From Amycolatopsis sp. cg9 (GTDB lineage: Bacteria > Actinomycetota > Actinomycetes > Mycobacteriales > Pseudonocardiaceae): 64,000 nucleotides of DNA. The stretch spans positions 2,976,001-3,040,000 of the forward strand of contig NZ_CP166850.1 in assembly GCF_041346945.1 (NCBI RefSeq), read 5' to 3'. Positions within the stretch are counted from its first letter, which is position 1, and every line of letters starts with the position of its first letter. The position numbers were made by a program, and so were the translations under genes. The notes under the pieces are model-generated. The model was not told the origin of the DNA. It searched no databases and was given only the letters and a program-made list of their open reading frames with translations. Below, one piece after another: positions 1-8,362 of this stretch.

Positions 1-1626
1 ATCCTGACCGAGGCGCGTGTCCGCCGCGTTTACGCGGTGGTCGGTGAGTCCTTCCTGGAACTGCTCGACGCGTTGCAACGCGAGCGGGAGATCACGCTGG
101 TCTCGGCGCGCCACGACGCGGGTGCGGCGTTCATGGCGGAGGCCGAGGGCAAGCTCACCGAGCGTCCCGCCGTGCTGCTCGCCAGCCGGGGGCCGAGTGC
201 GGCGAGCCTGGCGATCGGCGTCCAAACGGCGTACCAGGACGAGACCCCGATGGTCGTGCTGCTGGAGACGCCGGCGACCGAGCCGATGCCGTCATCGTCC
301 GGGGAGCTGCCGACGTCGGACCTGACGGCGATGTTCGAGTCGATCGCCAAGTCGACGTTGCGGGTGACCGATCCGGACAGCCTGCCCGGGCTGCTCGCCC
401 ACGCGCTGACCACCTCGCAGGAAGGGCGGCCGGGGCCGGTCGTGCTCGGCGTGCCCTGCGATGTCTGGGGCATGCCCTACGACGCGGCGAAGCCGATGGC
501 GCGGGTGCGGCCGCCGGCGTCCGGGACGTTGGGCCGTTCGGCGGATGCCGTTGCGCAGCTGGTGGACGAGGCCAAGTACCCGGTGGTGATCGTCGGCGGG
601 CGGGCGCGGTCGGCGCGGGACGAGCTGATCGCCGTGGCCGACGAGCTCGCGCTGCCCGTCTACAACGCCTTCCGGCGGCAGGACGCCTTCCCCGAAAACC
701 ACGCCCGCTACGCCGGGCACCTCGGGCTCGGCATCCCCGCCCGGCAGCTGGACGCGCTCGAACGGGCCGACCTCGTGGTCGCCCTCGGCACCCAGCTCGA
801 CGAGGTGACCACGCAGGCGTACCGCTACCCGACGCCGCAACAAACGCTGGTGATGGTCGGGACCGGGATCGACGTCAGCCCGAAACGACGGGGGCTCACG
901 TTCCGCGTCGACTCGGAGGTCGAGCCGTTCCTGCGGGAGCTGCGGGCGGTGGCGTCGCCGCGGACCAGGCGCGCTTCGGCGGCCAACGCGGCCGTGCACA
1001 CCTTCATGACCCCGCCCGATACCAGCGGGAACACGCGGGTGCACCCCGTGGACGTCGTCCGGGCGCTGCGGAAGCTGGCGCCCGAGGACACCATCGTGAC
1101 CAGCGATGCCGGCAACTTCGCGCAGTTCATGCACCGCTACTGGTGCTTCACCGCGCCGCGCAGCCAGCTCGGTCCCAGCAACGCCGCGATGGGGTACGCC
1201 GTGCCGGCCGCCGTCGCGGCGAAGCTCGCCGAGCCGCGGCGGACGGTCGTGGCCATGGTGGGGGACGCCGGGACGCTGATGACCGGGCAGGAGATCGAAA
1301 CCGCCGTGCGGTACCGGGCGCCGGTGATGGTCGTCGTCTTCCAGAACGGCGTGCACGGCGCGCTCGCCATGCACCAGGCGCGGACGCACGGGCGGCTGTC
1401 CGGGGTGTCCATCCCGCTGACCGACTTCGCTTCGTGGGCGCGTGGACTGGGCGCGGCCGGGTACACCGTGGACGATCGGGAAGAGCTCGAGCCGATCATC
1501 GCCAGTGCGCTGGTGCGGCAGCGGCCGTGCGTCATCGACGTGCGGACGGACCCCGATGTGGTGACCCCGGACGTCCGGCTTTCGGCGCTGCTCGGGCAGG
1601 CTCGGCCGCAACCTCCCGCCCAGTAA
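1..1626 (+). CDS. Thiamine diphosphate-binding enzyme (acetolactate synthase-like), 5' end outside window
   Basis: The frame is open from the first base and runs to TAA at 1624-1626, so the N-terminus lies upstream; a GTG at 37 is inside the conserved start of the Pyr domain. Three ThDP-enzyme domains are visible: N-terminal Pyr (about codons 1-170), a central domain (about 190-330) and a C-terminal PP domain (about 350-520) with the metal/ThDP stretch beginning GDAGTLMTGQE. Members of this family join or cleave 2-oxo acids in the cytoplasm. Two family-typical signatures are altered: the cofactor-activating His-Glu pair reads His-Asp (codons at 112-117), and the GDG...NN motif reads GDA...QN. 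The reaction is therefore uncertain. It could serve 2-oxoacid catabolism, as the aco genes lie 1.3 kb downstream, but a cold-shock gene separates them. Confidence 0.85.
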   Translation: MLTEARVRRVYAVVGESFLELLDALQREREITLVSARHDAGAAFMAEAEGKLTERPAVLLASRGPSAASLAIGVQTAYQDETPMVVLLETPATEPMPSSSGELPTSDLTAMFESIAKSTLRVTDPDSLPGLLAHALTTSQEGRPGPVVLGVPCDVWGMPYDAAKPMARVRPPASGTLGRSADAVAQLVDEAKYPVVIVGGRARSARDELIAVADELALPVYNAFRRQDAFPENHARYAGHLGLGIPARQLDALERADLVVALGTQLDEVTTQAYRYPTPQQTLVMVGTGIDVSPKRRGLTFRVDSEVEPFLRELRAVASPRTRRASAANAAVHTFMTPPDTSGNTRVHPVDVVRALRKLAPEDTIVTSDAGNFAQFMHRYWCFTAPRSQLGPSNAAMGYAVPAAVAAKLAEPRRTVVAMVGDAGTLMTGQEIETAVRYRAPVMVVVFQNGVHGALAMHQARTHGRLSGVSIPLTDFASWARGLGAAGYTVDDREELEPIIASALVRQRPCVIDVRTDPDVVTPDVRLSALLGQARPQPPAQ

Positions 1627-1840
1627 CGATTTCACTCGGTTTCATTACGGGAAACGCCGGGAAAGTTGTGTGGTAGCACGGCGAAGGCTCAGGTAGCCTG
1701 ACGGTGTTCCGGTGGTGGTTCGCCGCTGAACCTTCCCGGCCGGGTCCCGGCGGGAGACAACCGGTTTCTGTCGGTGCCGCATGGCACCATCACGGTCATG
1801 ACCCGCGCCGAAGCGGGCAGGGAACGAGGGGAGTTTCGAC

Positions 1841-2014
1841 GTGACCGATCACCAGCACGCATCCGAACCAGCGCGGAAGTCCTCCGGCGTCGTACCGGTG
1901 CTGTTCAGCGCCTCCGCCGAGGCCCACGACGACGCCGTGGTCGCGGCCGAGCACGACACGGCGTGGCGTTCGCCGTTCACCACGGAGGGGCTGCGTCCGG
2001 CGAGTGGCGAATAG
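1841..2014 (+). CDS. Small hypothetical protein (57 aa)
   Basis: A GTG start at 1841 is preceded by AGGGGAG (about 1826-1832) at good spacing, and the frame ends at TAG 2012-2014. The product is hydrophilic, Ala/Ser/His-rich, with no membrane segment or motif I recognise. Codon third positions are mostly G or C, as in its neighbours, which favours a real gene. It stands alone between the ThDP enzyme and the cold-shock leader. I assign no function. Confidence 0.45.
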   Translation: MTDHQHASEPARKSSGVVPVLFSASAEAHDDAVVAAEHDTAWRSPFTTEGLRPASGE

Positions 2015-2063
2015 CTCACCCCGCCCGGGTGAAGACCGCTTGTCCGCCCTGGTCAAGGTGTGC

Positions 2064-2220
2064 TTTACTGCTGAAGGTCTCGATTTTTGTGTTCGTGATG
2101 AGTCACGCTCGCAGAACTCAGCGGGCGTAGTGTCTCCTCGCCGAGGAAGCAAACCGTCCGGGTGTTGACCCGGGTCGCCGAAGTGGCTTCCTGTTTTGGT
2201 GTTACACATGGAGATTTTTG
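2064..2220 (+). promoter_or_regulatory. Promoter and long conserved leader of cold-shock gene 1
   Basis: A -10-like TTTACT at 2064-2069 lies 20 bp before GTGTTCGTG (2089-2097), followed by a CTCGC-x-GAACT block (about 2107-2116). The same ordered blocks occur before the other cold-shock gene (19149-19175). About 130 nt of untranslated leader separates the block from the ATG, as in cold-shock genes controlled by mRNA structure. Function is inferred from position and conservation. Confidence 0.5.
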
Positions 2221-2424
2221 ATGACTCAGGGCACTGTGAAGTGGTTCAACTCCGAGAAGGGGTTCGGCTTCATCACCCCCGACAACGGTGGCGGCGACGT
2301 CTTCGTTCACTACAGCGAGATCCAGGGTAACGGCTTCCGTACCCTCGAGGAGAACGCTCGCGTCGAGTTCGAGATCGGCCAGGGCCAGAAGGGCCCGCAG
2401 GCCACGTCGGTCACCGTGATCTGA
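2221..2424 (+). CDS. Cold-shock protein, CspA family (67 aa)
   Basis: This is a single OB-fold cold-shock domain of normal length that binds single-stranded RNA/DNA and acts as an RNA chaperone in the cytoplasm. RNP1 (KGFGFI) and RNP2 (VFVHYS) are intact. ATG at 2221 is preferred to TTG at 2218 because the protein then begins MTQGTVKWF, matching the family and the paralogue at 19295, and GGAG (2210-2213) is well placed. A long leader precedes it and a strong terminator follows 15 bp after the stop, so it is monocistronic. Confidence 0.95.
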   Translation: MTQGTVKWFNSEKGFGFITPDNGGGDVFVHYSEIQGNGFRTLEENARVEFEIGQGQKGPQATSVTVI

Positions 2425-2438
2425 CTTTGATCTTGGGG

Positions 2439-2473
2439 AAGGGCCGTCACCCGTTCGGGGTGGCGGCCCTTTT
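2439..2473 (+). terminator. Rho-independent terminator of cold-shock gene 1
   Basis: The inverted repeat AAGGGCCG-T-CACCC / GGGTG-G-CGGCCCTT has a GTTC loop and a short T run, starting 15 bp after the cold-shock stop codon. Confidence 0.85.
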
Positions 2474-2488
2474 CGTATGCTGCGCACC

Positions 2489-3043
2489 ATGATCGAGCAC
2501 GGCTACACCGTCTCCGGGATGAGCTGCGGCCACTGCGCGCAGTCGGTCACCGAAGAACTCACGGCGCTGCCCGGAGTGACCGAAGTGGACGTCGACGTCG
2601 CCACCGGCCGGGTTGTCGTGCGCGCGGAGGCTGCGCTGGCCGAAGCCGACGTCCGGGGCGCGGTCGAAGAGGCCGGGTACACCTACCAGGGCGTCGTCAG
2701 CCTCGTCCCGTGGCTCCCGGCCGGAGCCGGAGCCTGCGCCCGGTCGGTTTTCTCCAGGTTGGACTGTCCACTGGAGATCATCAACACGGCGCGGGTGACG
2801 TTCGACGCCTCCTGGCTGCCGCTCAGCACTGCAACGGCCTGCAACCCTTCCTTCCGCGCCGCCCGCGGAGTCTCCTGTTCTCCGGTGAAGTATCGGGAGG
2901 TCAGGTGGGAGAAACGGTGGCGGGGATCGTCGCGAATCCGGCTTCGGGGCGGGACATCCGCCGGCTGGTCGCGCAAGCTTCGGTGTTCCCCACCGCGGAG
3001 AAGGCGAACATGGTCCAGCGGCTGCTGGCGGCGTTCGCCGTGA
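2489..3043 (+). CDS. Heavy-metal-associated (CopZ-like) domain protein with unusual C-terminal run-on
   Basis: Residues 1-68 form an HMA fold with the metal-binding loop GMSCGHC, as in cytoplasmic copper chaperones of about 68-70 aa. The frame does not stop there. It continues for about 115 codons rich in Arg, Ser, Pro and Trp, overlapping the start of acoX (2905) by 139 nt out of frame. That tail looks non-coding, so a lost stop codon or a sequence error near 2700 is likely. ATG 2489 (MIEHGYT) is preferred; ATG 2477 lies against the preceding terminator. The partner could be a copper ATPase elsewhere in the genome, as none is in this window. Confidence 0.65.
   Translation: MIEHGYTVSGMSCGHCAQSVTEELTALPGVTEVDVDVATGRVVVRAEAALAEADVRGAVEEAGYTYQGVVSLVPWLPAGAGACARSVFSRLDCPLEIINTARVTFDASWLPLSTATACNPSFRAARGVSCSPVKYREVRWEKRWRGSSRIRLRGGTSAGWSRKLRCSPPRRRRTWSSGCWRRSP
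2752..2776. promoter_or_regulatory. Nested inverted repeat upstream of acoX
   Basis: CTCCAG (2752-2757) pairs with CTGGAG (2771-2776) around an inner TGGAC-T-GTCCA. It lies about 130 bp before acoX and could be an operator for the aco cluster or an RNA hairpin. There is no direct evidence of use. Confidence 0.3.
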
Positions 3044-3940
3044 CCGGGCTCGACCGGGCCCTCGTCTCGACCGACCTCGGCGGGATCTCCGCCGCGGTCC
3101 TGCGGGCGCTCGGCCGGGGCGGGACCTGGCCCGACGTCGACTTCTGCGAGGACGACCCGCTCACCGGCACCGCGGCCGACACGACCAACGCCGTGCGGCG
3201 GATGGTCGAAGCCGGGGCCGGGGTCATCGTCGTGCTCGGTGGGGACGGGACCGCCCGCGTTGCCGCCGCGGCCTGCGAAGACGTGCCGATCCTCGCGCTC
3301 TCGACCGGGACCAACAACGCTTTCCCGCAGATGCGGGAAGCGACCGTGGCCGGACTCGCTGCCGGGCTGATCGCGACTGGGCAGATCGACCCCGACCTCG
3401 TCACGCACCGGGTCAGCGTGCTGGAAGTCGTCACGAAGGCACGTCGTGAGATCGCGCTCGTCGACGTCTGCGTGTCGCTGAGCAAGCACATCGGGGCTCG
3501 GGCGCTGTGGGACCCGTCCACGCTCACCGAGCTGTACTGCACCTTCGCCGAGCCCGACGGTATCGGCCTCTCGAGCGTTCCAGGCCAGCTCTGTCCCAGC
3601 CCCCGATCCAGCCCGGACGGCGTCGCGCTGCAGCTCGGGCCGGTCGGGGAGACGCCCGTACGTCGTGCAGGCGCCGATCGCGCCCGGGCTCGTGCGGCCC
3701 GTCGGGGTGCGGGGGTGGGGCGTCCTCCGGCCCGGCGTGCGCGTCGAGCTGGCCGCGGCCGGCGGGGTCATCGCCCTCGACGGTGAGCGTGAACTCGAAC
3801 TCAAGACGGGCGAGAGCGCGTTCGTCGAGCTCAAACCGGACGGGCCGTGGTGCGTCGACGTCCGGGCGGCGATGGCCGAAGCGGCGCGGAAAGGGCTGTT
3901 GCGCGCGGAGACCGACCCCGAAAAGGAGCGTCGGAGATGA
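2905..3940 (+). pseudogene. acoX: AcoX-like protein (ATP-NAD kinase fold), frameshifted
   Basis: The reading frame from GTG 2905 (GGAGG at 2896-2900) encodes an ATP-NAD-kinase-like protein with the GGDGT motif (VVLGGDGTAR) and the STGTNN segment typical of AcoX, the protein of unknown role co-transcribed with acetoin dehydrogenase E1 genes. Family sequence is continuous to about 3650, then jumps frame: from about 3660 to TGA 3938-3940 the family C-terminus continues one base out of phase (YVVQAPIAPGLVRPVG). One extra C in the CCC at about 3655-3658 explains this exactly. Everything else looks healthy, so it may be a sequencing error or a recent mutation. The last codons overlap acoA (ATGA). 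Confidence 0.8.
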
Positions 3941-4836
3941 CGGACACCCTGCGGGAGGCGTACCGCGTGATGCGCACCATCCGGGCCTTCGAAGAGCGGG
4001 TGCACGGGGAGTTCGCGACCGGTGAAATCCCCGGGTTCGTGCACCTCTACGCCGGTGAGGAGGCCTCGGCCGCCGGGGTCTGCCTCCACCTCGACGACCG
4101 GGACGCGATCGCCGGCAGCCACCGCGGCCACGGCCACTGCATCGCCAAGGGCGTCGACGTCCACGCCATGATGGCCGAGATCTACGGCCGCAAGACCGGT
4201 GCCTGCCACGGCAAGGGCGGCTCGATGCACATCGCCGACCTCGCCAAGGGCATGCTCGGCGCGAACGGTGTCGTCGGCGGAGGGCCGCCGCTCATCTGCG
4301 GCACCGCGCTAGCCGCGAAACAGCAGAACACCGGCGGTGTCGGCGTCGCGTTCTTCGGCGACGGCGCCGGCAACCGGGGGACGACGCTGGAGGCGCTGAA
4401 CCTCGCGGCCGTCTGGAACCTCCCTGCGATCTTCGTCGCGGAGAACAACGGCTACGCCGAAGCGACGTCGAGCGCCTGGTCCGTCGCGTCGGACAACATC
4501 GCCGACCGGGCCGCCGGGTTCGGCGTGCCGGGCGTGATCGTCGACGGGTTCGACTTCTTCGCCGTCCACGAAGCCGCCGGTGAGGCCGTCGAGCGCGCCC
4601 GTGAGGGTGGCGGCCCGACGCTGATCGAGGTCAAGTTCACCCGCTGCTCCGCGGGTCTCGACTGCCTCGAACGGTTCCGGGCGCGCGTCACCGACAGCGG
4701 TGAGCTGGGCGAACCGGTCCTCGATGACATCGACGCCGAAGTCGCGAAGCTCATCGAGGAAGCCGTCTCGGCGGCGAAGGCCGCTCCGAAACCCACGAGG
4801 GAAGACCTCGAGACCGACGTCTACGTGACGTACTGA
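3937..4836 (+). CDS. acoA: Acetoin/2-oxoacid dehydrogenase E1 component, alpha subunit
   Basis: This 299-aa ThDP-dependent E1 alpha subunit forms the alpha2-beta2 decarboxylase with the next gene. The ThDP motif is intact: GDG near residue 141 and ENNGYA near 169-173; the HGKGGSMH phosphorylation-loop-like segment is also present. The start ATG 3937 overlaps the acoX stop, with GGAG upstream. The gene order acoX-acoA-acoB is that of acetoin cleavage clusters, which favours acetoin over pyruvate or branched-chain substrates. No E2 or E3 gene follows, so the complex must be completed from elsewhere. Confidence 0.9.
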   Translation: MTDTLREAYRVMRTIRAFEERVHGEFATGEIPGFVHLYAGEEASAAGVCLHLDDRDAIAGSHRGHGHCIAKGVDVHAMMAEIYGRKTGACHGKGGSMHIADLAKGMLGANGVVGGGPPLICGTALAAKQQNTGGVGVAFFGDGAGNRGTTLEALNLAAVWNLPAIFVAENNGYAEATSSAWSVASDNIADRAAGFGVPGVIVDGFDFFAVHEAAGEAVERAREGGGPTLIEVKFTRCSAGLDCLERFRARVTDSGELGEPVLDDIDAEVAKLIEEAVSAAKAAPKPTREDLETDVYVTY

Positions 4837-4846
4837 GGAGCGCGCC

Positions 4847-5797
4847 GTGGCCAGGACGATCAGCTACCGCGAGGCGATCGCCGAGGCGCTCGCGCAGGAG
4901 ATGGCCCGGGACGAATCGGTGCTGGTGCTGGGCGTCACCGAGGGCCTCAGCCACCGGTTCCCCGGCCGGGTGCTCGACACGTCGATCTCCGAGTCGGCCT
5001 TCGTGGGCGCGGCGATCGGTGCCGCGACGCGCGGGCAACGGCCGGTCGCGGAACTCGGGTTCGTCGACTTCATGGGCGTCTGCTTCGACCAGATCTTCAA
5101 CCAGGCCGCCAAGTTCCGGTACATGTTCGGCGGCGGCGCCCGCACGCCGGTCGTCATCCGCACGATGTACGGCGCCGGGCTTCGGGCCGCCGCGCAGCAT
5201 TCTCAGTGCCTGTACCCGATCTTCACGCACGTCCCCGGGCTGAAGGTCGTCGTCCCGGCCAGCCCGTACGAGGCGAAAGGCCTGCTCACCCAGTCGATCC
5301 GGGACGACGACCCGGTGATCTTCTGCGAGCACAAGGCGTTGTACGACACCAGCGGCGACGTCCCCGAAGAGAGCTACACGATCCCGTTCGGCGAGGCGAA
5401 CGTCGTCCGGGACGGCGTCGACGTCACCATCGTCGCGATCGGCCGCATGGTCGCCGTGGCCGAGTCGGCCGCGGCCGAGCTGACGGCCTCCGGGATCGAA
5501 GCCGAGATCCTCGATCCGCGCACGACCAGCCCGCTCGACACCGGGACGATCCTGGCGAGCGTCGAGAAGACCGGACGGCTGGTCGTCGTCGACGAAGCGT
5601 CGCCGCGGTGCAACCTCGCCACCGACATCTCGGCGCTCGTCGCCAAGGAGGCGTTCGGCTCGCTGCGGGCGCCGATCGAGATGGTCACGCCGCCGCACAC
5701 GCCGGTCCCGTTCTCCGACGCGCTCGAAGACCTCTACATCCCGGACGCGCAGAAGGTCCTCAACGCGGCGAAGGCGGTCGTGGAGTACCGGCGCTGA
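4847..5797 (+). CDS. acoB: Acetoin/2-oxoacid dehydrogenase E1 component, beta subunit
   Basis: This 316-aa transketolase-like beta subunit has a pyrimidine-binding domain (about residues 5-180; typical stretches ITEGLS, ISESAFVGAAIGAA and AAQHSQ) and a C-terminal transketolase domain (about 195-310; DPRTTSPLD). It begins with GTG 4847 behind GAGGAG, 10 bp after acoA, so the two are co-transcribed and co-translated in ratio. With AcoA it decarboxylates the substrate and passes the acyl group to a lipoyl E2. The length is normal and nothing is missing. Confidence 0.92.
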   Translation: MARTISYREAIAEALAQEMARDESVLVLGVTEGLSHRFPGRVLDTSISESAFVGAAIGAATRGQRPVAELGFVDFMGVCFDQIFNQAAKFRYMFGGGARTPVVIRTMYGAGLRAAAQHSQCLYPIFTHVPGLKVVVPASPYEAKGLLTQSIRDDDPVIFCEHKALYDTSGDVPEESYTIPFGEANVVRDGVDVTIVAIGRMVAVAESAAAELTASGIEAEILDPRTTSPLDTGTILASVEKTGRLVVVDEASPRCNLATDISALVAKEAFGSLRAPIEMVTPPHTPVPFSDALEDLYIPDAQKVLNAAKAVVEYRR

Positions 5798-5874
5798 CGC
5801 ACAGCGAGATTGTCGCCACCTTCCGATCACCGGACCGAAAAGGCAGACTGAGGAGGCAGAGCGAGGAGTGGCGG

Positions 5875-7137
5875 TTGGGTCAGCGAGACCTCGAGGCAGC
5901 GTTGCCGGCCGGGGCGGACCCCCGGCGGCACGCGCGCGTCCTCGCGCAGGTGCACGAAGCGGCCCTGGCCGGAAAAACGCTGCCCAGCCGCCCGCGGGCG
6001 GTCATCGGCGCGTCCTGGCAACGGATGCGCCGGCTCGGCGTCGACCCGGACGGCCGCGCGCCCGCGCCCGTCCTGACCGTCGAACAGCTGGAGACCCGCC
6101 GCCGCACGAGCGGGCTGACCGAAGCCCTGCCGACCCTGCGCAGTGGCCTGCTGACCCTCGCCGAGCAGGCCTCGCACATCATGGTGATCGCCGACGCGAG
6201 CGGGCAGGTGCTCTGGCGAGACGGCAGCGCCGCCGTCCGCCGTCGCGCCGACGGGCTCGGGTTCGTCGAAGGCGTCGACTGGCGGGAAGAGTCCGTCGGC
6301 ACCAACGCGATCGGCACCGCGCTGGTCGCGCGCCGCCCGGTCCAGGTCTACTCCGCCGAGCACTACGTCCGCGCCCAGCACTCCTGGACGTGCGCCGCCG
6401 CGCCGCTGCACGACCCGAGGGACGGCAAGCTCCTCGGCGTCGTCGACCTCTCCGGCCCCGCCGCGACCGTCCACGCGACGACGTTGGCGCTGGTCGACGC
6501 CGTGACGCGGCTCGCGCAGGCGCAGCTGCGCACCACCCACCTCACCGAGCTCGAGCGGCTGCGGGGCTTCGCCGCCCCGGTGCTCGGCAAGGTCGGCGGG
6601 CCGGCCGTGGTGGCCGACGAGCACGGCTGGATCGCCGCGGCCGCCGGACTCGCCCCGGTCGACCGGATCGCGTTGCCCACCGGCCTCAAACCCGGTCGCG
6701 TCTGGCTGCCGGCGTACGGCAACTGCGCCGTCGAGCCCGTTCCCGGCGGCTGGCTGATCCGGCCGGCCGAGGACGAGGGCGCGCCGCCCACCCGCGTCGT
6801 GCTCGACGTCCGGTCGCCGCGCGAACCCGAGCTGACCGTGGCCGGCGCCACCGGCACCTGGACGCACCGGCTCAGCCCGCGCCACGCCGAGATGCTGTAC
6901 GTGCTGGCCAGCCACCGCGCCGGCCGGTCGGCCTCCGAGCTGTCGGCCGACCTGTTCGGCGACGCCGGCCGCACGGTCACCGTCCGCGCCGAGATGTCCC
7001 GGCTGCGACGCCACTTCGGCGGCATCCTCGACGCGAAGCCGTACCGCTTCGCCGACGACGTCGAGGTGCTGGTCCGGCGCCCGCCGACCCCCGAAGCCGT
7101 GCTCCCGCACTCCCTGGCCCCGGCGATCCGCGGCTGA
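5875..7137 (+). CDS. GAF-domain transcriptional regulator, AcoR-like without AAA+ domain
   Basis: The product is 420 aa. The only plausible start after acoB is TTG 5875, 6 nt behind GAGGAG. The N-terminal half has an AcoR-type helix (SWQRMRRLGVDPDG) and a GAF sensor (about residues 60-215, ESVGTNAIGTAL motif). The sigma-54 AAA+ domain of enterobacterial AcoR is absent; instead the C-terminus (about 330-405) carries a helical DNA-binding region around SASELSADLFG...EMSRLRRHF, the usual actinobacterial form. Lying 77 bp downstream of acoB in the same direction, it probably senses the substrate of the aco complex and controls its operon. Confidence 0.85.
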   Translation: MGQRDLEAALPAGADPRRHARVLAQVHEAALAGKTLPSRPRAVIGASWQRMRRLGVDPDGRAPAPVLTVEQLETRRRTSGLTEALPTLRSGLLTLAEQASHIMVIADASGQVLWRDGSAAVRRRADGLGFVEGVDWREESVGTNAIGTALVARRPVQVYSAEHYVRAQHSWTCAAAPLHDPRDGKLLGVVDLSGPAATVHATTLALVDAVTRLAQAQLRTTHLTELERLRGFAAPVLGKVGGPAVVADEHGWIAAAAGLAPVDRIALPTGLKPGRVWLPAYGNCAVEPVPGGWLIRPAEDEGAPPTRVVLDVRSPREPELTVAGATGTWTHRLSPRHAEMLYVLASHRAGRSASELSADLFGDAGRTVTVRAEMSRLRRHFGGILDAKPYRFADDVEVLVRRPPTPEAVLPHSLAPAIRG

Positions 7138-7155
7138 TCCGGGAAAGATGGGGGC

Positions 7156-8268
7156 GTGCCGAAACGTCCCCTGCTGCCGGACACCATCGCGCCGAGCTGG
7201 CTCGTGGTGCAGCTGCTCGGCACGCTCTTCTTCGCCGTGACGCTGCTCACGGCGCGCGAGCCGGACCCGCGGGTCTGGGCCGCGTACGGCGTCGCCAGTG
7301 CCTGCTGGCTCGGCTTCGTCGCCCTCTCGCCGCGGCTGCCGAAGACGGCCGCTGCGCTGCTCGCGGTCGCGAGCGCGCTGCCGGCCGCGCTCGTCGGCCA
7401 GGCCGGGGACTCCTCGGCGATCATCCTGTCCGCCATCGCGCTCGGCAGACTCGCGACGCTGACGACGGTCGGCGTCAGCGTGATCCTCGGCATCGGCCTG
7501 CTCGACATCGCCCTCGCGGTGACTTCTCACTTCCTCGGTGGGCAGAGCGTCGTCGACGCGGCGGTGCTGCTCCTGCTCGTCCTGGTCGGGCTCAACCGCC
7601 GCCAGTACGAGGTGCAGGCGAAACAAGCCGAAGCGCTGCTCGAACAGACGCGGCTCGCGCAGGCCGAACACGCGCGCGCCGCCGCGCTCGATGAACGCAC
7701 CCGGATCGCCCGTGAACTCCACGACGTCCTGGCGCATTCGCTGGGGGCGCTGGGGGTTCAGCTCGAACTGGCCGAGGCGCTGCTCGAGGAGAAGTCCGAT
7801 GTGGACGGTGCGCTGCGCTCGGTCAAGCGGTCGCGCCGGCTCGCCGCCGACGGGCTCGCCGAAGCGCGCGACGCCGTCGCCGCGCTCAGGCGGGACGTCC
7901 CGCCGCTGGCCGACGTGCTCGCCGCGGCCGCCGCCGCGCACGCGCGTGACCACGGCGTCACCGTCGCTTTCGACGCGGAAGGCGAGCCGCGGCCGCTGCC
8001 GTCCGCGGTGGTCGTCGCGCTCGCCGGCACCGCGCGGGAAGCGCTGACGAACGCGGGCAAGCACGCACCGGGAAAGGACGTCGAGGTGCGGCTGAGCTAC
8101 GCGCCCGAGAGCGTCCGGCTCGACGTCCGCAATACCCTCGGTGTCACTCGACCAGGTGAAGGTTTCGGGTTGGCCGGAATGCGGGAGCGGCTGGCGCTGG
8201 CCGGTGGCACGCTGGACGCCGGTCCCGACGGCGGTCAGTGGCGCGTCCTGGCCGAGGTGCGGGCGTGA
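7156..8268 (+). CDS. Orphan sensor histidine kinase, NarL/DesK-type
   Basis: This 370-aa membrane kinase has about five hydrophobic segments in residues 15-145, then a coiled-coil linker, the dimerisation/phosphoacceptor motif ARELHDVLAHSLG (the His), an N-box (EALTNAGKHAPG) and a G-box (GFGLAGMRERL) of the ATPase domain. Kinases of this class normally sit beside a LuxR/NarL response regulator, but none follows: the next genes are glnX-glnH-pknG. It starts with GTG 7156, 18 bp after the aco regulator, so it may be transcribed with it. Partner and signal are unknown. Confidence 0.88.
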   Translation: MPKRPLLPDTIAPSWLVVQLLGTLFFAVTLLTAREPDPRVWAAYGVASACWLGFVALSPRLPKTAAALLAVASALPAALVGQAGDSSAIILSAIALGRLATLTTVGVSVILGIGLLDIALAVTSHFLGGQSVVDAAVLLLLVLVGLNRRQYEVQAKQAEALLEQTRLAQAEHARAAALDERTRIARELHDVLAHSLGALGVQLELAEALLEEKSDVDGALRSVKRSRRLAADGLAEARDAVAALRRDVPPLADVLAAAAAAHARDHGVTVAFDAEGEPRPLPSAVVVALAGTAREALTNAGKHAPGKDVEVRLSYAPESVRLDVRNTLGVTRPGEGFGLAGMRERLALAGGTLDAGPDGGQWRVLAEVRA

Positions 8269-8362
8269 GATCACGTGCTGATGACAGCGGGCGGTGCCGG
8301 TGCCCGCGCGGTCGGCGACTCGGCTACCTTCTGCGAGTACAGGTTTTGGGGAGGAATCGGGG

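Noticed and set aside
1627..1840. Possible riboswitch before the 57-aa gene
   Set aside because: GC-rich stems can be drawn but I recognise no conserved riboswitch core, and the downstream gene gives no metabolic clue.
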